A stretch of DNA of 32,004 bases, taken from assembly GCA_024693205.1 (NCBI GenBank), contig JAILLJ010000066.1:1-32004 (forward strand), given 5' to 3'. Under the pieces are notes generated by a model. It worked only from the letters and a program-made list of their open reading frames with translations, made no database searches and was not told where the DNA came from. Shown piece by piece: positions 1-9,433 of the stretch. Position 1 is the first letter of the stretch. The number at the start of each line of letters is the position of its first letter. Made by a program: the position numbers and the translations under genes. The DNA is from Clostridiales bacterium. Its GTDB lineage: Bacteria; Bacillota; Clostridia; Oscillospirales; Acutalibacteraceae.

Positions 1-2520
1 CATCTCTTCGCTCTTTAAATTCCGAGCCGCCATAAGGGAGACGGCGTTTTTGCTGAGCGTCGTATATTTCAGGAATTTATTTTGATCTCTTCTCATTATC
101 CCGATACCGTATTCACGGCTCAGAACGTAGTTTTTGTTGACGTCCTGCAGGTTGAACTTTCCGGAGCAGTTGGCGACTATACATACGGGAAATTCAAGTC
201 CCTTGCTACGGTGTATCGTCATCACTCTTACGACGTCCGCCGCGTCCGAAAGAGGCGAAACGGAGTCCACGTCCTCCTTTGCTTCGCCGAGCTTATCTAT
301 AAAGCGGATAAAACCCGAAAGACCGATGTAGCCGGCGTTTTCGTATTTTACCGCAAGCTCACGGAATTTAAGAAGATTTGCCCTTCTTCTTTCTCCCGAC
401 TTCATGGCGCCCGCTATTGCGAGATATCCCGTGTCGCTCAAAAGCCTTCTTACAAGCTCACCCGCCGAAAGCATTGCGGATACGCGCCTGTATCCCCTTA
501 TCCTTTCGACAAACCGACGGCATTTTTCGTCCTTTTCGGAATACGAAAGAACGCAGGAATAAAAATTGGTTTTTTTGCCGCCGGAAAGTCTAATTTCCGC
601 AAGCTCGTCCGGAGTAAAACCGAACGACGGCGACAGCATGACAGCCGTCAGCGGAACATCCTGCGCCGGATTATCTATCACCCGAAGCAGCGACAGCATA
701 AAGCTTATCTCAGGCGTTCCGAAAAAGCCGCCGGATGTGTCGGCGTATGCGGGCACTCCGCATTTCAAAAGCGTCTCGGTGATCTCTGCCATCCTGTCTT
801 TTCCCGAACGAATTAAAACGCAAAAGTCCTTGTATGACGCCTTGACCTCTTTATCGCCCTTTTTGACCGTAAAGCCGCTTGAGATCATTTTTCTTATAAG
901 CTGTGCGATATATTCAGCCTCGACGCGTATTTTATCCTTTTTTTCTCCCTCTCCGACCTCGAGCAGATGTATCTCGGCGTCGGCTTCTTCCTTTTCGCTG
1001 TAAGACGCTCCGCAGATAAGCTCCTCGCCGTCCCTGTAATTTACGCCGCCGACGCTCTCGCTCATGACGGTATTAAAGATAAAGTTTACCGCCTGCGTCA
1101 CTCCCAAACGGCTCCTGAAATTCTTTCCGAGCGTTATATATCCGGGATAGTTCCCGTCGGTATATCTCGGCATCGAAGATTTTTTTTCGAGGAAGACCTC
1201 GGGCATCGCCTGTCTGAAGCCGTATATGCTCTGTTTGACATCTCCGACCATAAAGAGGTTTTTGCCGTCCTTTGACAGCGCCCTGAACAGCATATCCTGC
1301 GCCTCGTTTATGTCCTGAAATTCGTCGACGAGTATCTCTGTAAATCTTCCCGAAAGCTCCTTCGCGATGTCTGTCTGTCTTATTTCTCCGTCCTCTCCCC
1401 GATCTATTAAAAGCTTTAAGGCGAACGCGCTTATATCCGAAAAGTCATAGGCGTTTGCCTCGGTCTTAAGCTCGAGCAGTCTCTTACGGAACATCAGAAC
1501 GGTATCGGACAGCTTTTTTACTATCGGAGCAGCATACGCCATGTCCTCCGCGTTTTCGGGACTTCCGACGCACATGAGCGGGACCATCTTTTCTTTTATT
1601 ATCTTTTTCATCTTGTCCCTGGCACCCGAGACCTTGTCCTTTATCGGAGAATATTGATCGCCCTTTATGCTGCCGAAGCGCTTATATGAGATCGACATGA
1701 AGGCGTCCCTTATACCGTCCCATGTTTTTTCGTCGAGCGCTTTTAAAAGACCGTCGTACAGGCTGATATCGTCGTTAAGCGCCGGGCCATATGCCTTTTG
1801 TACCGCTTCGTCCAAAGCCGCTCTTTCTATCAGCTCGCTCGTCGTTTCCTTACAGTGTTCTACAGCTTCCCTTACGCACGAAACGATCACTTTTCCCCAT
1901 ACCGTCTCCTTTGCGTCCGCGCACGTCTCGCAAAACGGCTTTGAAAGGCCAGATAGCCATTCATCCGGGAACGGGTACGCGTCCGCCCAGTCGCTTAATT
2001 TGAATATGGTCTCGACAAGCTCCCTGTCGTCCCTGCCGACGAAAAACAGCTCCACAAGGTCGGTAAATTCGGGAGAATTTTCCTCATAAAGCGCTTCCAA
2101 TGTGTCGGCCGCCGCTTCTTCCTTCATTATCGCCTTTTCGCCGCTGTCAAGTATCTTATAGTCGGGATCAATGGAAAGCTTGTGGAAATTTTCTCTTACG
2201 AGCTCTCCGCAAAAGCTGTCTATCGTGCATATCTTGGCGAACGGCAAAAGCATCTGTTGGCGGAGAAGATATCGGTTGTCGGGCTCAAGCCTTATTTTTT
2301 CGGCGAGCGCGTTTGAGATCCTCTCTCTCATCTGGGCTGTCGCCGCGTTCGTAAACGTGACTATAAGAAGGCTGTCAGCCGCGCATTCATTTTCACTGTC
2401 GGTCAGGCGGGCGATAACTCTTTCGACAAGCACCGCCGTCTTTCCGCTTCCCGCCGCGGCGCTGACGAGCACCGTGCCGTTTCTTGAAGAGATCGCCTGC
2501 TCCTGTTCACGCGTCCACAT
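1..2520 (-). CDS. addA: AddA helicase-nuclease subunit, 3' end cut by window edge
   Basis: This is the ATP-dependent 3'-5' helicase and nuclease subunit of AddAB, which resects double-strand breaks for RecA loading. I translated it by hand from an ATG at 2520; 840 codons are present and the frame is open to base 1. It begins MWTREQEQAI (the Q-motif region) and continues with a Walker A (AAAGSGKT, about residues 21-28). Other UvrD-type motifs are VDEFQDIN (Walker B), GDVKQSIYGFRQA and VMTIHRSKGLEF near the left edge. Family members are about 1,200 residues, so the C-terminal nuclease domain lies outside the window. The ATG sits inside the end of addB (14-base overlap) with GGGGAGG nine bases upstream, so translation is probably coupled. 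The identification is secure. Confidence 0.96.
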   Translation of the reverse strand, partial: MWTREQEQAISSRNGTVLVSAAAGSGKTAVLVERVIARLTDSENECAADSLLIVTFTNAATAQMRERISNALAEKIRLEPDNRYLLRQQMLLPFAKICTIDSFCGELVRENFHKLSIDPDYKILDSGEKAIMKEEAAADTLEALYEENSPEFTDLVELFFVGRDDRELVETIFKLSDWADAYPFPDEWLSGLSKPFCETCADAKETVWGKVIVSCVREAVEHCKETTSELIERAALDEAVQKAYGPALNDDISLYDGLLKALDEKTWDGIRDAFMSISYKRFGSIKGDQYSPIKDKVSGARDKMKKIIKEKMVPLMCVGSPENAEDMAYAAPIVKKLSDTVLMFRKRLLELKTEANAYDFSDISAFALKLLIDRGEDGEIRQTDIAKELSGRFTEILVDEFQDINEAQDMLFRALSKDGKNLFMVGDVKQSIYGFRQAMPEVFLEKKSSMPRYTDGNYPGYITLGKNFRSRLGVTQAVNFIFNTVMSESVGGVNYRDGEELICGASYSEKEEADAEIHLLEVGEGEKKDKIRVEAEYIAQLIRKMISSGFTVKKGDKEVKASYKDFCVLIRSGKDRMAEITETLLKCGVPAYADTSGGFFGTPEISFMLSLLRVIDNPAQDVPLTAVMLSPSFGFTPDELAEIRLSGGKKTNFYSCVLSYSEKDEKCRRFVERIRGYRRVSAMLSAGELVRRLLSDTGYLAIAGAMKSGERRRANLLKFRELAVKYENAGYIGLSGFIRFIDKLGEAKEDVDSVSPLSDAADVVRVMTIHRSKGLEFPVCIVANCSGKFNLQDVNKNYVLSREYGIGIMRRDQNKFLKYTTLSKNAVSLMAARNLKSEEM

Positions 2521-5500
2521 TCCCGTCAGCCTCCCCGTCAAGTATTTCCAAACAATCGCCGTAATTCATATCCGAAAGCTTTCTCGTTCGCGACCCGTTT
2601 TCAAAGCCGCAAACGCCCCTGTAATCGCAGTAGTCGCATGTCTTGTCGTAGTTCTTTCCCCTGACGGGCACCGCCTCTATCTTTCCGTTTCCGAGGCTCT
2701 CCGCCATTTTGAGCATTATATCATCCGTCTTATCCTTGAGGCGTTTAAGCTGTTTTAACGAGATCACTGACTTTGCGGCCTTGCCCGTTTTATCTATTTC
2801 CGCCGGTATGAATATTCCCTTTCCGCTCGGATCCATCGCCATGATGACGAACGTGTCGTCGAGCACTATGCCGCTCATTTTGAATTTCTTTAAGGCTTCT
2901 TTCACTTTTTTATCGTCGCTGTCGCTTCTTTCGACCTTTTGTACCGGAGCGCGAACGGGCATATACAGCACTCCCGCAGGAGTGACCTCGCCGTATCTCT
3001 CCTCACCGTTTTCCCATATGGCGAAAAGATATATCAGCATCTGCATATTAAGTCCGTCAAAGACGTCGGAAAGATCAAAATTCTTTATGCCCGATTTATA
3101 GTCTATTACGCGGATATATGTTTTGTCGTCGACTGTCAGCTTATCGACACGGTCGATAAACCCGCTCGCGATGACCTTTTTGCCGTCCCTGCCCGTCACC
3201 TCATACGGTCTTATATCGCCGTCGGAGGCGATTTTCAGCTCAAAATCGACGGGAACGAAGCTGCACTCTTTAAACTCCGCGGCGAGCCGCGACACTATCT
3301 CGCTGATAGTTTTTACGAGCCGCTCATAGAGGTATTTAAAGCGCTTCGTCTTGTCCTCCTCTCCGCCGAGTTTATCTATAAGAAATTCGTCGAGGATCTT
3401 TTTGACGTTCTCGCGGATATCGTTATACGACATCGAAAGAAGACCGTCCTTGCCGTATTTTCTCAGGATCGTTTCGAGGACAAAATGTATCTCCGTTCCC
3501 TGGATGCTCGGATCGAATTCCGCCCTGACGCGGGGCTTTGCCATTATACCGTACTTGCAAAAATACGCGAACGGACATTTATAATAGCTCTCTATCCTCG
3601 ATGCAGATATCCTCATCGTCCTGCCGAAGAGCTTTTCTGCGATCTTCTTGTCATCTATCGAAAAGTCCTTGTCCGAAGCCGCTCTTTCGAGCGCGTCAAA
3701 TCTTCCCCCGTAAAGTCCGTTGTCTTCAAACCAGCTTCTCAGCGTTTCATAAAGCTCTCCGCCGTCGCGCCTGTTAAGACACGCCTGTTCAAACGCCGGC
3801 TCAAGTCCCTCGGGAAGCTCCGTCTCGAACATGAGAACGGTATCCTTCCTTACGCAGGACGGGAACATCCTTTTTATCTGAGAAACAAATTCCGACTGTC
3901 CTATCGCCGCGCCGCTCCCGCTCGTCGCGGAATACGAGATAAAAAGCTTGTCGCTCACACAGCAGAGCGTTTTATAAACGAGAAATCGCTCCGCCATGAC
4001 TCTTGACTCTCCGGAATCATAGAGAGTAAGTCCTATCTCGCGCAGAGTCTTTCTGTCGTTGTCGCTGAGTATACCCTTCATCACGGGATTTTTCGGGAAT
4101 ACGCCGTCGTTCGCCCCGACGACAAATACTGCCTTGGGCGACGACGTTATCATCCTGTCGGCGTTTCCGACGGCGATCTCGTCAAGCCCCTGCGGGATAT
4201 TGCCGAGGGACTTTGTCGAAATGATGATATCAAATATCTCCCTGTATCTTTCGGGCGATACGGGAACATCTTCAAGTATTTTATCCGTCATGTCGAGTAT
4301 GCCGATAAGCATGTCCCACATGCGCCCCTGTTCGAGCGCGAGCATCTGTTCGCCCGAATCAAAGAGGGCGCGCGCAAGCTCCCCGAGACGCGAAGTGACG
4401 TCGTTTTCCCGGAGCATTTCATATACAGCCCTCGATTTTTCGCTTCCCGACGAGTCCTTGAAAGCTTCTCTCAGCTTATTCAGCGGCAAGACCGCCCTCT
4501 TGCGGATATCGTTTATAACAGCTAATTTTTCTATGTCATCCGCCGTCATATCTTCGCCGAAGCCGCGCGGATTTCCTTTCCAGTCGGAAAGCCATCTGTC
4601 GCCGCCTATATTCCACATAAGCGCGTAATTTTCAAGCTCCGATATCTCTTCTTCCCCTATATCCGTAAGTCCCGTCTTTAAAAATCTCAGCACCCTGTCG
4701 CATGAAAATCCGCGCGACGCTGTCTCAATAGCGGCGCGTACGAAGACTATCAGCGGCTGGGTTATGATCGGCTGTCGCTTGTCCTCAAAGACAGGTATCC
4801 CGCATTTTTCAAACGCGGATCTCAGATCGTCGTCATAGTCGCCGGCGTTTCGCTCGATCACGGCGATATCCCTGCACCTGTATTCGCCGCTCCGAAGGAG
4901 CTTTTTGATCTCCGACGCGACGTAGGCGCATTCCTCGTATTTATCTCTCGCGGCGCAAACGGTTATGTCCGAAGCGTCGCCCATAAATACGTTTTGCTCC
5001 GACGAGTAAAGCTCCCTTTCGAGAAAGCGAAGCGCGCTGCTGTTTCTCCCTCTCCCGTCGTCCTCGGCGACAAACGGCACCGATACCGGAACGCCTGTCT
5101 TTTTTGCCGCGGCTATGAGGCTCGAGGACGTTTCTCTTACATGTCCGAAGGCGTCGCCGCCCTCCTCTTTTTCGTATATGCAGTCGGTACAGAGCGTGAT
5201 ATACGTCTCGTCCGCCTGCTTCATAATTTTTTCGATGACCTTTTGCTCCTGCGCCGTAAAGCCGTCGAAGGCGTCAAACGCAACGGTCTTTCCCTTAAAA
5301 TAATTATTTTCGGAAAGATGATCGTAAAGCTCAGTCAAAAGATTTCTGTCGTCGTCAAAGCTTAACGCGGTAAGCGTATCGTATGTCTCGGCGATAAGCG
5401 ATATCTCCTGAAGCTTACTTTTTAAAAGGCAGTCGTCGAGCGTTCCCGCCGCCTTCAACAGCTCATTCGGCGCGACGCCGCAGCTTTTAAGCTCGTCCGA

Positions 5501-5869
5501 AAGCTTCAGAAGCTCGCCCACGACAGATATGCTCCGGCTGTGCGACTTGTATATTTCGAGCTTTTCCGCGACGCTTTCGAGCGCGAGACTCATGATGACC
5601 GCCCTGCCGCCGTCGTCAAGTCCCGTTCTTTTTTCACGTCCGGGGCCGTAAAGCACATTTTCCGCAAGGCGCGTAAAGCTCAGTATCTCTATTTTATCCG
5701 CGTCGCGCGGGCCTAAAAGCGACAGCATCGACCTTTCGGCGCTGAACGACGACTGCTCCGGCACGATGAGCATGACGCCGCTTTTGCCCTCGCTTACCGT
5801 CGTCTTTATTATATTTTCGAGATAGGCGCTTTTTCCCGTTCTCATCCTGCCGATAATGAAATTAAGCAT
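2507..5869 (-). CDS. addB: AddB helicase-nuclease subunit
   Basis: This is the second subunit of the AddAB recombination complex, which in this family recognises Chi and supplies the second nuclease. The 1,120-residue length is normal. The N-terminus carries a P-loop (GRMRTGKS, residues 7-14). The C-terminal RecB-like nuclease shows VIDYKSG, and the 4Fe-4S cluster ligands are visible as a single Cys in YYKCPFAYFC plus a C-terminal CDYCDYRGVC triad (CxxCx5C). The start has a GAGGTG ribosome binding site. addA overlaps its 3' end, forming a two-gene unit. A terminator at 5903-5944 insulates it from the gene upstream, so its own promoter must lie in the short gap at about 5870-5910. No clear promoter hexamers were seen there. 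Confidence 0.97.
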   Translation of the reverse strand: MLNFIIGRMRTGKSAYLENIIKTTVSEGKSGVMLIVPEQSSFSAERSMLSLLGPRDADKIEILSFTRLAENVLYGPGREKRTGLDDGGRAVIMSLALESVAEKLEIYKSHSRSISVVGELLKLSDELKSCGVAPNELLKAAGTLDDCLLKSKLQEISLIAETYDTLTALSFDDDRNLLTELYDHLSENNYFKGKTVAFDAFDGFTAQEQKVIEKIMKQADETYITLCTDCIYEKEEGGDAFGHVRETSSSLIAAAKKTGVPVSVPFVAEDDGRGRNSSALRFLERELYSSEQNVFMGDASDITVCAARDKYEECAYVASEIKKLLRSGEYRCRDIAVIERNAGDYDDDLRSAFEKCGIPVFEDKRQPIITQPLIVFVRAAIETASRGFSCDRVLRFLKTGLTDIGEEEISELENYALMWNIGGDRWLSDWKGNPRGFGEDMTADDIEKLAVINDIRKRAVLPLNKLREAFKDSSGSEKSRAVYEMLRENDVTSRLGELARALFDSGEQMLALEQGRMWDMLIGILDMTDKILEDVPVSPERYREIFDIIISTKSLGNIPQGLDEIAVGNADRMITSSPKAVFVVGANDGVFPKNPVMKGILSDNDRKTLREIGLTLYDSGESRVMAERFLVYKTLCCVSDKLFISYSATSGSGAAIGQSEFVSQIKRMFPSCVRKDTVLMFETELPEGLEPAFEQACLNRRDGGELYETLRSWFEDNGLYGGRFDALERAASDKDFSIDDKKIAEKLFGRTMRISASRIESYYKCPFAYFCKYGIMAKPRVRAEFDPSIQGTEIHFVLETILRKYGKDGLLSMSYNDIRENVKKILDEFLIDKLGGEEDKTKRFKYLYERLVKTISEIVSRLAAEFKECSFVPVDFELKIASDGDIRPYEVTGRDGKKVIASGFIDRVDKLTVDDKTYIRVIDYKSGIKNFDLSDVFDGLNMQMLIYLFAIWENGEERYGEVTPAGVLYMPVRAPVQKVERSDSDDKKVKEALKKFKMSGIVLDDTFVIMAMDPSGKGIFIPAEIDKTGKAAKSVISLKQLKRLKDKTDDIMLKMAESLGNGKIEAVPVRGKNYDKTCDYCDYRGVCGFENGSRTRKLSDMNYGDCLEILDGEADGNVDA

Positions 5870-5902
5870 TTAAACACCTCTTAGATCGTAAAGGGAATCC
5901 CT

Positions 5903-5944
5903 AAACAAAAGGGTTGTCCCTGACACTCGGTCGTGAGACAACCC
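5903..5944 (-). terminator. Rho-independent terminator after the zinc-ribbon gene
   Basis: Read on the minus strand, GGGTTGTCTC pairs with GGGACAACCC (ten pairs including one G-U) and is followed by TTTTGTTT. It lies 28 bases after the stop of the 5972-6868 gene and 34 bases before addB, so it separates the two transcripts. Confidence 0.85.
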
Positions 5945-5971
5945 GTTATAGATAAGCTTTATTTTAAAATA

Positions 5972-6868
5972 TCAGACTGCTTCCGCTTCTTTTTCTTCCG
6001 ACGCCTTTTCGGCGGCTTCGGAGGCTTCTTTTTCAGCCGCTTCAGCTGCTTGCTTCTCGGCGTTTATCCTCGCCATCTCCGCTCTTATTTCGGAGATAGG
6101 CGTATCGTTCTCTATCATCTCGAAATATCTTTCGGAAGGTATACCGCCGATGAACGTCTCTTTATACTTGACGGGGACATTCTGTTTGAATATCAGAGCG
6201 TTTATGACGACACAGCCGCAGAGAAGCAGGATATATATGATGCTTCCGAACGCAAGTCCGCCGCCTACGACGGAGGGCAAAGCCGTGGATATGTTCTTTA
6301 TGAAAAGAATATATGTAAAGCACGGTACAGCCGCGAAGATCAGCGCAAGGAAATTAAGAGTAAAGTTTCTCGATCTTCCCCTCTTTGACGCCGAGAGGAA
6401 CAGAAGTACAAGATGGATGAACACCATCAGGAGCGAAAGCACCGTAAACACCAGCGACAAAGCGAACAGGATAAACGACTTTCCGAGGATCGGCGACGAG
6501 AAAAGATCGAAAAGCGAATCGAAGTCGACGCCCGAAAGGACGTTGTATACGGTAAGCAGGCTGACCTTTACGTTTTCGGAGATAAACGGCGCGTTGAAGC
6601 TTATCTTGGCGATAGGCAAAAACAGCGCGGCTATCGGCAAAACGCTCATTATTATCCTTACTATCGAGAGCTTTGAGCCTGCGTACGCGGATTTAAGCCT
6701 GTCGAGCCTCTTTTGAAACACAGCGTGCTCCGCTTCGGCTTTATCGGCGTCGAGTTGAAGTCTCTCCTCAAGGCCGTAATAAACGAGATTAACCCCGCAG
6801 TGCGGACAATTCGGCTTCCAGTCGAATATCCGTAATTTACCTCCGCATTTGGGACAAACTGATACCAT
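5972..6868 (-). CDS. Zinc-ribbon multi-pass membrane protein of unknown function
   Basis: I do not recognise a named family. The 298-residue protein starts with a cytoplasmic zinc ribbon (Cys5, Cys8, Cys21, Cys24: CPKCGG and CPHCG). A charged helical stretch follows, then about four hydrophobic segments (roughly 69-91, 131-158, 170-190 and 201-227). It ends in an Ala/Glu-rich, probably coiled-coil tail at 260-298. I chose the ATG at 6868 over one at 6892 because a GGAGG lies seven bases upstream of it and the Cys motif begins immediately after. A good promoter lies at 6919-6947 and a terminator follows, so it is probably a single-gene transcript. Zinc ribbons on membrane proteins often serve as protein-interaction or sensing modules, but the role here is unknown. 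Confidence 0.85.
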   Translation of the reverse strand: MVSVCPKCGGKLRIFDWKPNCPHCGVNLVYYGLEERLQLDADKAEAEHAVFQKRLDRLKSAYAGSKLSIVRIIMSVLPIAALFLPIAKISFNAPFISENVKVSLLTVYNVLSGVDFDSLFDLFSSPILGKSFILFALSLVFTVLSLLMVFIHLVLLFLSASKRGRSRNFTLNFLALIFAAVPCFTYILFIKNISTALPSVVGGGLAFGSIIYILLLCGCVVINALIFKQNVPVKYKETFIGGIPSERYFEMIENDTPISEIRAEMARINAEKQAAEAAEKEASEAAEKASEEKEAEAV

Positions 6869-6918
6869 TCTTATTCCTCCGTTTAAAGGCATTAAAAAGC
6901 TTCAATGTAACATCTAAA

Positions 6919-6947
6919 ATTTTAACATATTAAATCATCAAATGCAA
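6919..6947 (-). promoter_or_regulatory. Sigma-A promoter of the zinc-ribbon gene
   Basis: On the minus strand TTGCAT (6942-6947) and TAAAAT (6919-6924) are 17 bases apart. They lie in an AT-rich gap about 50 bases before the chosen start at 6868. Confidence 0.7.
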
Positions 6948-6996
6948 GGTATTTTTGTATAAAATATATTTCCTTTGATAGATTTTTTTGCTGCTC

Positions 6997-7740
6997 TTAC
7001 AATATAAATCCGCCGTCGACGCAAAGCACCTGTCCCGTGATAAAATCCGAGGACGGCGACGCAAAAAAGAGTATCGCCTCGGCGACGTCACGGGGAGTTC
7101 CTATCCTTGAAAGCGGAGTGTCGTTTATAAGAGCATCCATGTCTTCTTTAGTGAGATTTTTATTCATCTCTGTATCTATAACGCCGGGAGCGACGCAGTT
7201 CACCTGTATTCCAGACGGGCCGAGCTCCTTTGCGAGCGCCTTTGTTAAGCCTATCACGGCGGCCTTTGATGACGAATAAAGCGCCTCGCAGGACGCGCCC
7301 GCCACTCCCCACATCGAGGATATGTTGATTATCTTTCCGCTTTTTTTATGTACCATATAAGGTATCGCGGCGCGGCAGCAGTTGACCGTTCCGCCGATAT
7401 TCACGCCGAAGATGTTTTTAAAGTCTCCGTCCGTGGTGTCGGTAAAAAGCTTTTGATGAGCGACGCCGGCGTTATTGACAAGCACGTCAACGCCTCCGAA
7501 CCGCTCCGTGACATCGCCGAAAAGCCTGTCCGCCTCCGATTTTTCGGATATATCGGCCATAAAGGCACACGCGTCTGTGCCTTGCTTTAAAAGCCGGTCT
7601 GTCAGCGCGTATGCCTTTTCGTAACTTTTATTGTAGTGGACGGCTATATTAAAATCCGATCTCGCCAAAAGCTCTGCCGCGGCGGAGCCTATTCCACCCG
7701 ACGCGCCCGTAATGAGCGCTGTCTTTTTGCATGAATTCAT
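6997..7740 (-). CDS. SDR-family oxidoreductase, FabG-like
   Basis: This 247-residue classical short-chain dehydrogenase/reductase has the cofactor motif TGASGGIG (residues 11-18), NNAG (89-92), the catalytic Ser at 141/142, the YxxxK pair Tyr155/Lys159, and PGVIDTEM after the active site. The fold and length match 3-oxoacyl-ACP reductase FabG, but no fatty-acid genes are nearby, so the substrate is open. Its ATG shares a base with the stop codon of the Thr-rich lipoprotein gene before it (TAATG), which implies translational coupling to that gene. The linkage to envelope proteins is unusual for a FabG and argues for another carbonyl or sugar substrate. No terminator is visible after the stop. 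Confidence 0.93.
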   Translation of the reverse strand: MNSCKKTALITGASGGIGSAAAELLARSDFNIAVHYNKSYEKAYALTDRLLKQGTDACAFMADISEKSEADRLFGDVTERFGGVDVLVNNAGVAHQKLFTDTTDGDFKNIFGVNIGGTVNCCRAAIPYMVHKKSGKIINISSMWGVAGASCEALYSSSKAAVIGLTKALAKELGPSGIQVNCVAPGVIDTEMNKNLTKEDMDALINDTPLSRIGTPRDVAEAILFFASPSSDFITGQVLCVDGGFIL

Positions 7741-9407
7741 TATGCGTCTACCATGCTTTCGATTTTCTTTCTGATCTCTTCGATAGTCGTCTTCTTGTAT
7801 GACGACGGGATAGTGAAAGCATCCTTATCCGTAACTCCCTTTACAAGAGTGACCTTCATGTCGACGACCACATTTCCGTATTCATCGGTGCTTATCATTC
7901 TCTGAAGTCCGCTGCCGTTGAAATAGAACTTGATCTGTCCGCCGCCATCAGGATCGGTATACGTTTCGCAGACCATGCCGTTCGAGCTCGTATATCCGCC
8001 GTAACCCATGGTGTCGATGCCGGTGAACATATCCTGGAGCGAATCCTCCATGTCGCCGATATCCTGATAATCGTTGAGCTCGCTCTTGTCGATCTCGGCG
8101 TACTGCTTAAGAGCGGAGAAGGAGATCAGAAACTTTCCGTTTTTATTATAGAGCGTTATCTTTCCGAGAACGGCTATTTCATCGGATTCGATGGAAAGCG
8201 CCGACTGCGTTCCGCTTGTATATCTTGTAAGATTTACCGAGATTCCCTCATTGGTCATCGTGCCCTTAAGGGTGTATGAGCCGCTGTTCAGAATGTTTTT
8301 GATGTACTTATCGACATATGTCGTTGAAGGCTTATGCTGCGTCGGGACGACCTTGGTGGTCTCCTGTTTTGCCGTAGTCGTCGTATTGTTTCCGCCCGAG
8401 GTCGTACCGTTGCCCGAACCCGAGCCGTTACCCGAGCCTGCGCCGCCTGTGGGATTGAGGTTGATGCCCGAGCTGCCGCCGGATGATTTGCCGCCCGAGG
8501 AGCTGCCGCCGTTTGACGAAGAATTATTCGCCGTCGTTCCGGTAGCCGTATCGGACGATTTCGCCGTTGTCGCCGCAGCTTTCGTCGTCGTAGTCAGACC
8601 GTTTTTAGCCGTCGTTCCGGGCACAATACCTCTGCGGACAGTCGCTTTTTCGCCCGATTTTGTCGTATCGGCGCTTATTCCGAGCGTCGTGGGAACGTCC
8701 TTTGATTTCGATGAAGCTTTCGTCGAGGTGGTCTTTGACGCGGCCGAGCTTGACGATGTATCCTTGAGCGTTATCGGCGTTCTCTTTGTCGTTGTCATCG
8801 TTGTCTTTGCGGCCTTTGTGGTGTTTTCGACCGGAGGCGCTGTAACGAACGGGACCTCTTCCGCCTCGCCTAAGGTGATATACTGGATGCCGTTATCGTT
8901 TACTACTACGACATAACCGTTATCCACGAACTTCTTTGTGATCTTCTGTCTCTGCTCTTCGGTGAGGGACGCAAAATCTCCGTCCCAGTCTTCACCGACA
9001 GCTTCGTTTATCATTGCGTTTTCTTCGGCTACGGAGGGCATGAACGTAACTCCCGTGTCCGTAACGACCGCATCAAAGCCCTTATCGCTCAAGGCTTTTT
9101 TTATAAGGGCCTTTTCCGCCGAGGAGAGAGAAGCATAGTCGCCGTCCCAGGCGTCGTCGCCAATAGCTTCCTTAACGATCGCGGTAAGCTCTTCGTCGCT
9201 CGGTTTTTCCGGCTCGGAAGGCGCGGTGGTATCGGTCGCTTCGGCAGCGGTCGTATCGACTGTTTCCTGACTGAGCTCAGTTACGTCGACGGGGATCGCC
9301 GTGGAGTCAACATCATCCTCGCCCTTACCCTTACAAGCGTAGAGCGCCATCGTTATGACCGTTATTGCCATGACAAGAGCTATTGCTCTTTTAATGCCTT
9401 TATTCAT
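7740..9407 (-). CDS. Surface lipoprotein with duplicated WDGD module and Thr/Ser/Gly-rich linker
   Basis: This is a predicted lipoprotein of 555 residues. The signal peptide ends in LYAC, giving lipidated Cys25, followed by KGKGEDD. Two tandem modules of about 50 residues follow (about 71-125 and 127-177), each with a WDGD(Y/F)ASL core and a G(F/Y)xxVVxDxG end. A low-complexity linker rich in Thr, Ser, Lys and then Gly spans about 185-365. The C-terminal domain (366-555) resembles those of the next two upstream genes (see KNILNSGSYTLKG versus NVTSTLSGGNYTVKAG). AAAGGAG precedes the ATG. It is probably anchored in the membrane, with the linker crossing the cell wall. The C-terminal domain has a LolA/LppX-like look (beta-rich, 'GKYYL' strand), but I cannot assign a ligand. 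Confidence 0.85.
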   Translation of the reverse strand: MNKGIKRAIALVMAITVITMALYACKGKGEDDVDSTAIPVDVTELSQETVDTTAAEATDTTAPSEPEKPSDEELTAIVKEAIGDDAWDGDYASLSSAEKALIKKALSDKGFDAVVTDTGVTFMPSVAEENAMINEAVGEDWDGDFASLTEEQRQKITKKFVDNGYVVVVNDNGIQYITLGEAEEVPFVTAPPVENTTKAAKTTMTTTKRTPITLKDTSSSSAASKTTSTKASSKSKDVPTTLGISADTTKSGEKATVRRGIVPGTTAKNGLTTTTKAAATTAKSSDTATGTTANNSSSNGGSSSGGKSSGGSSGINLNPTGGAGSGNGSGSGNGTTSGGNNTTTTAKQETTKVVPTQHKPSTTYVDKYIKNILNSGSYTLKGTMTNEGISVNLTRYTSGTQSALSIESDEIAVLGKITLYNKNGKFLISFSALKQYAEIDKSELNDYQDIGDMEDSLQDMFTGIDTMGYGGYTSSNGMVCETYTDPDGGGQIKFYFNGSGLQRMISTDEYGNVVVDMKVTLVKGVTDKDAFTIPSSYKKTTIEEIRKKIESMVDA

Positions 9408-9433
9408 ATTACCGATCTCCTTTTATTTGAATT

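Noticed and set aside
2939..4006. Long plus-strand open frame of 355 codons opposite addB
   Set aside because: It lies wholly inside a secure addB gene, has no ribosome binding site or recognisable domain, and its composition mirrors the opposite strand.
5893..5901. Short palindrome GGGAATCCC before addB
   Set aside because: Nine bases with no loop or nearby promoter spacing; it is likely chance.
8191..8916. Val/Pro-rich plus-strand frame with PEPEPLPEP-like repeats
   Set aside because: The repeats are the reverse reading of the Gly/Ser/Thr linker codons in the lipoprotein on the minus strand.
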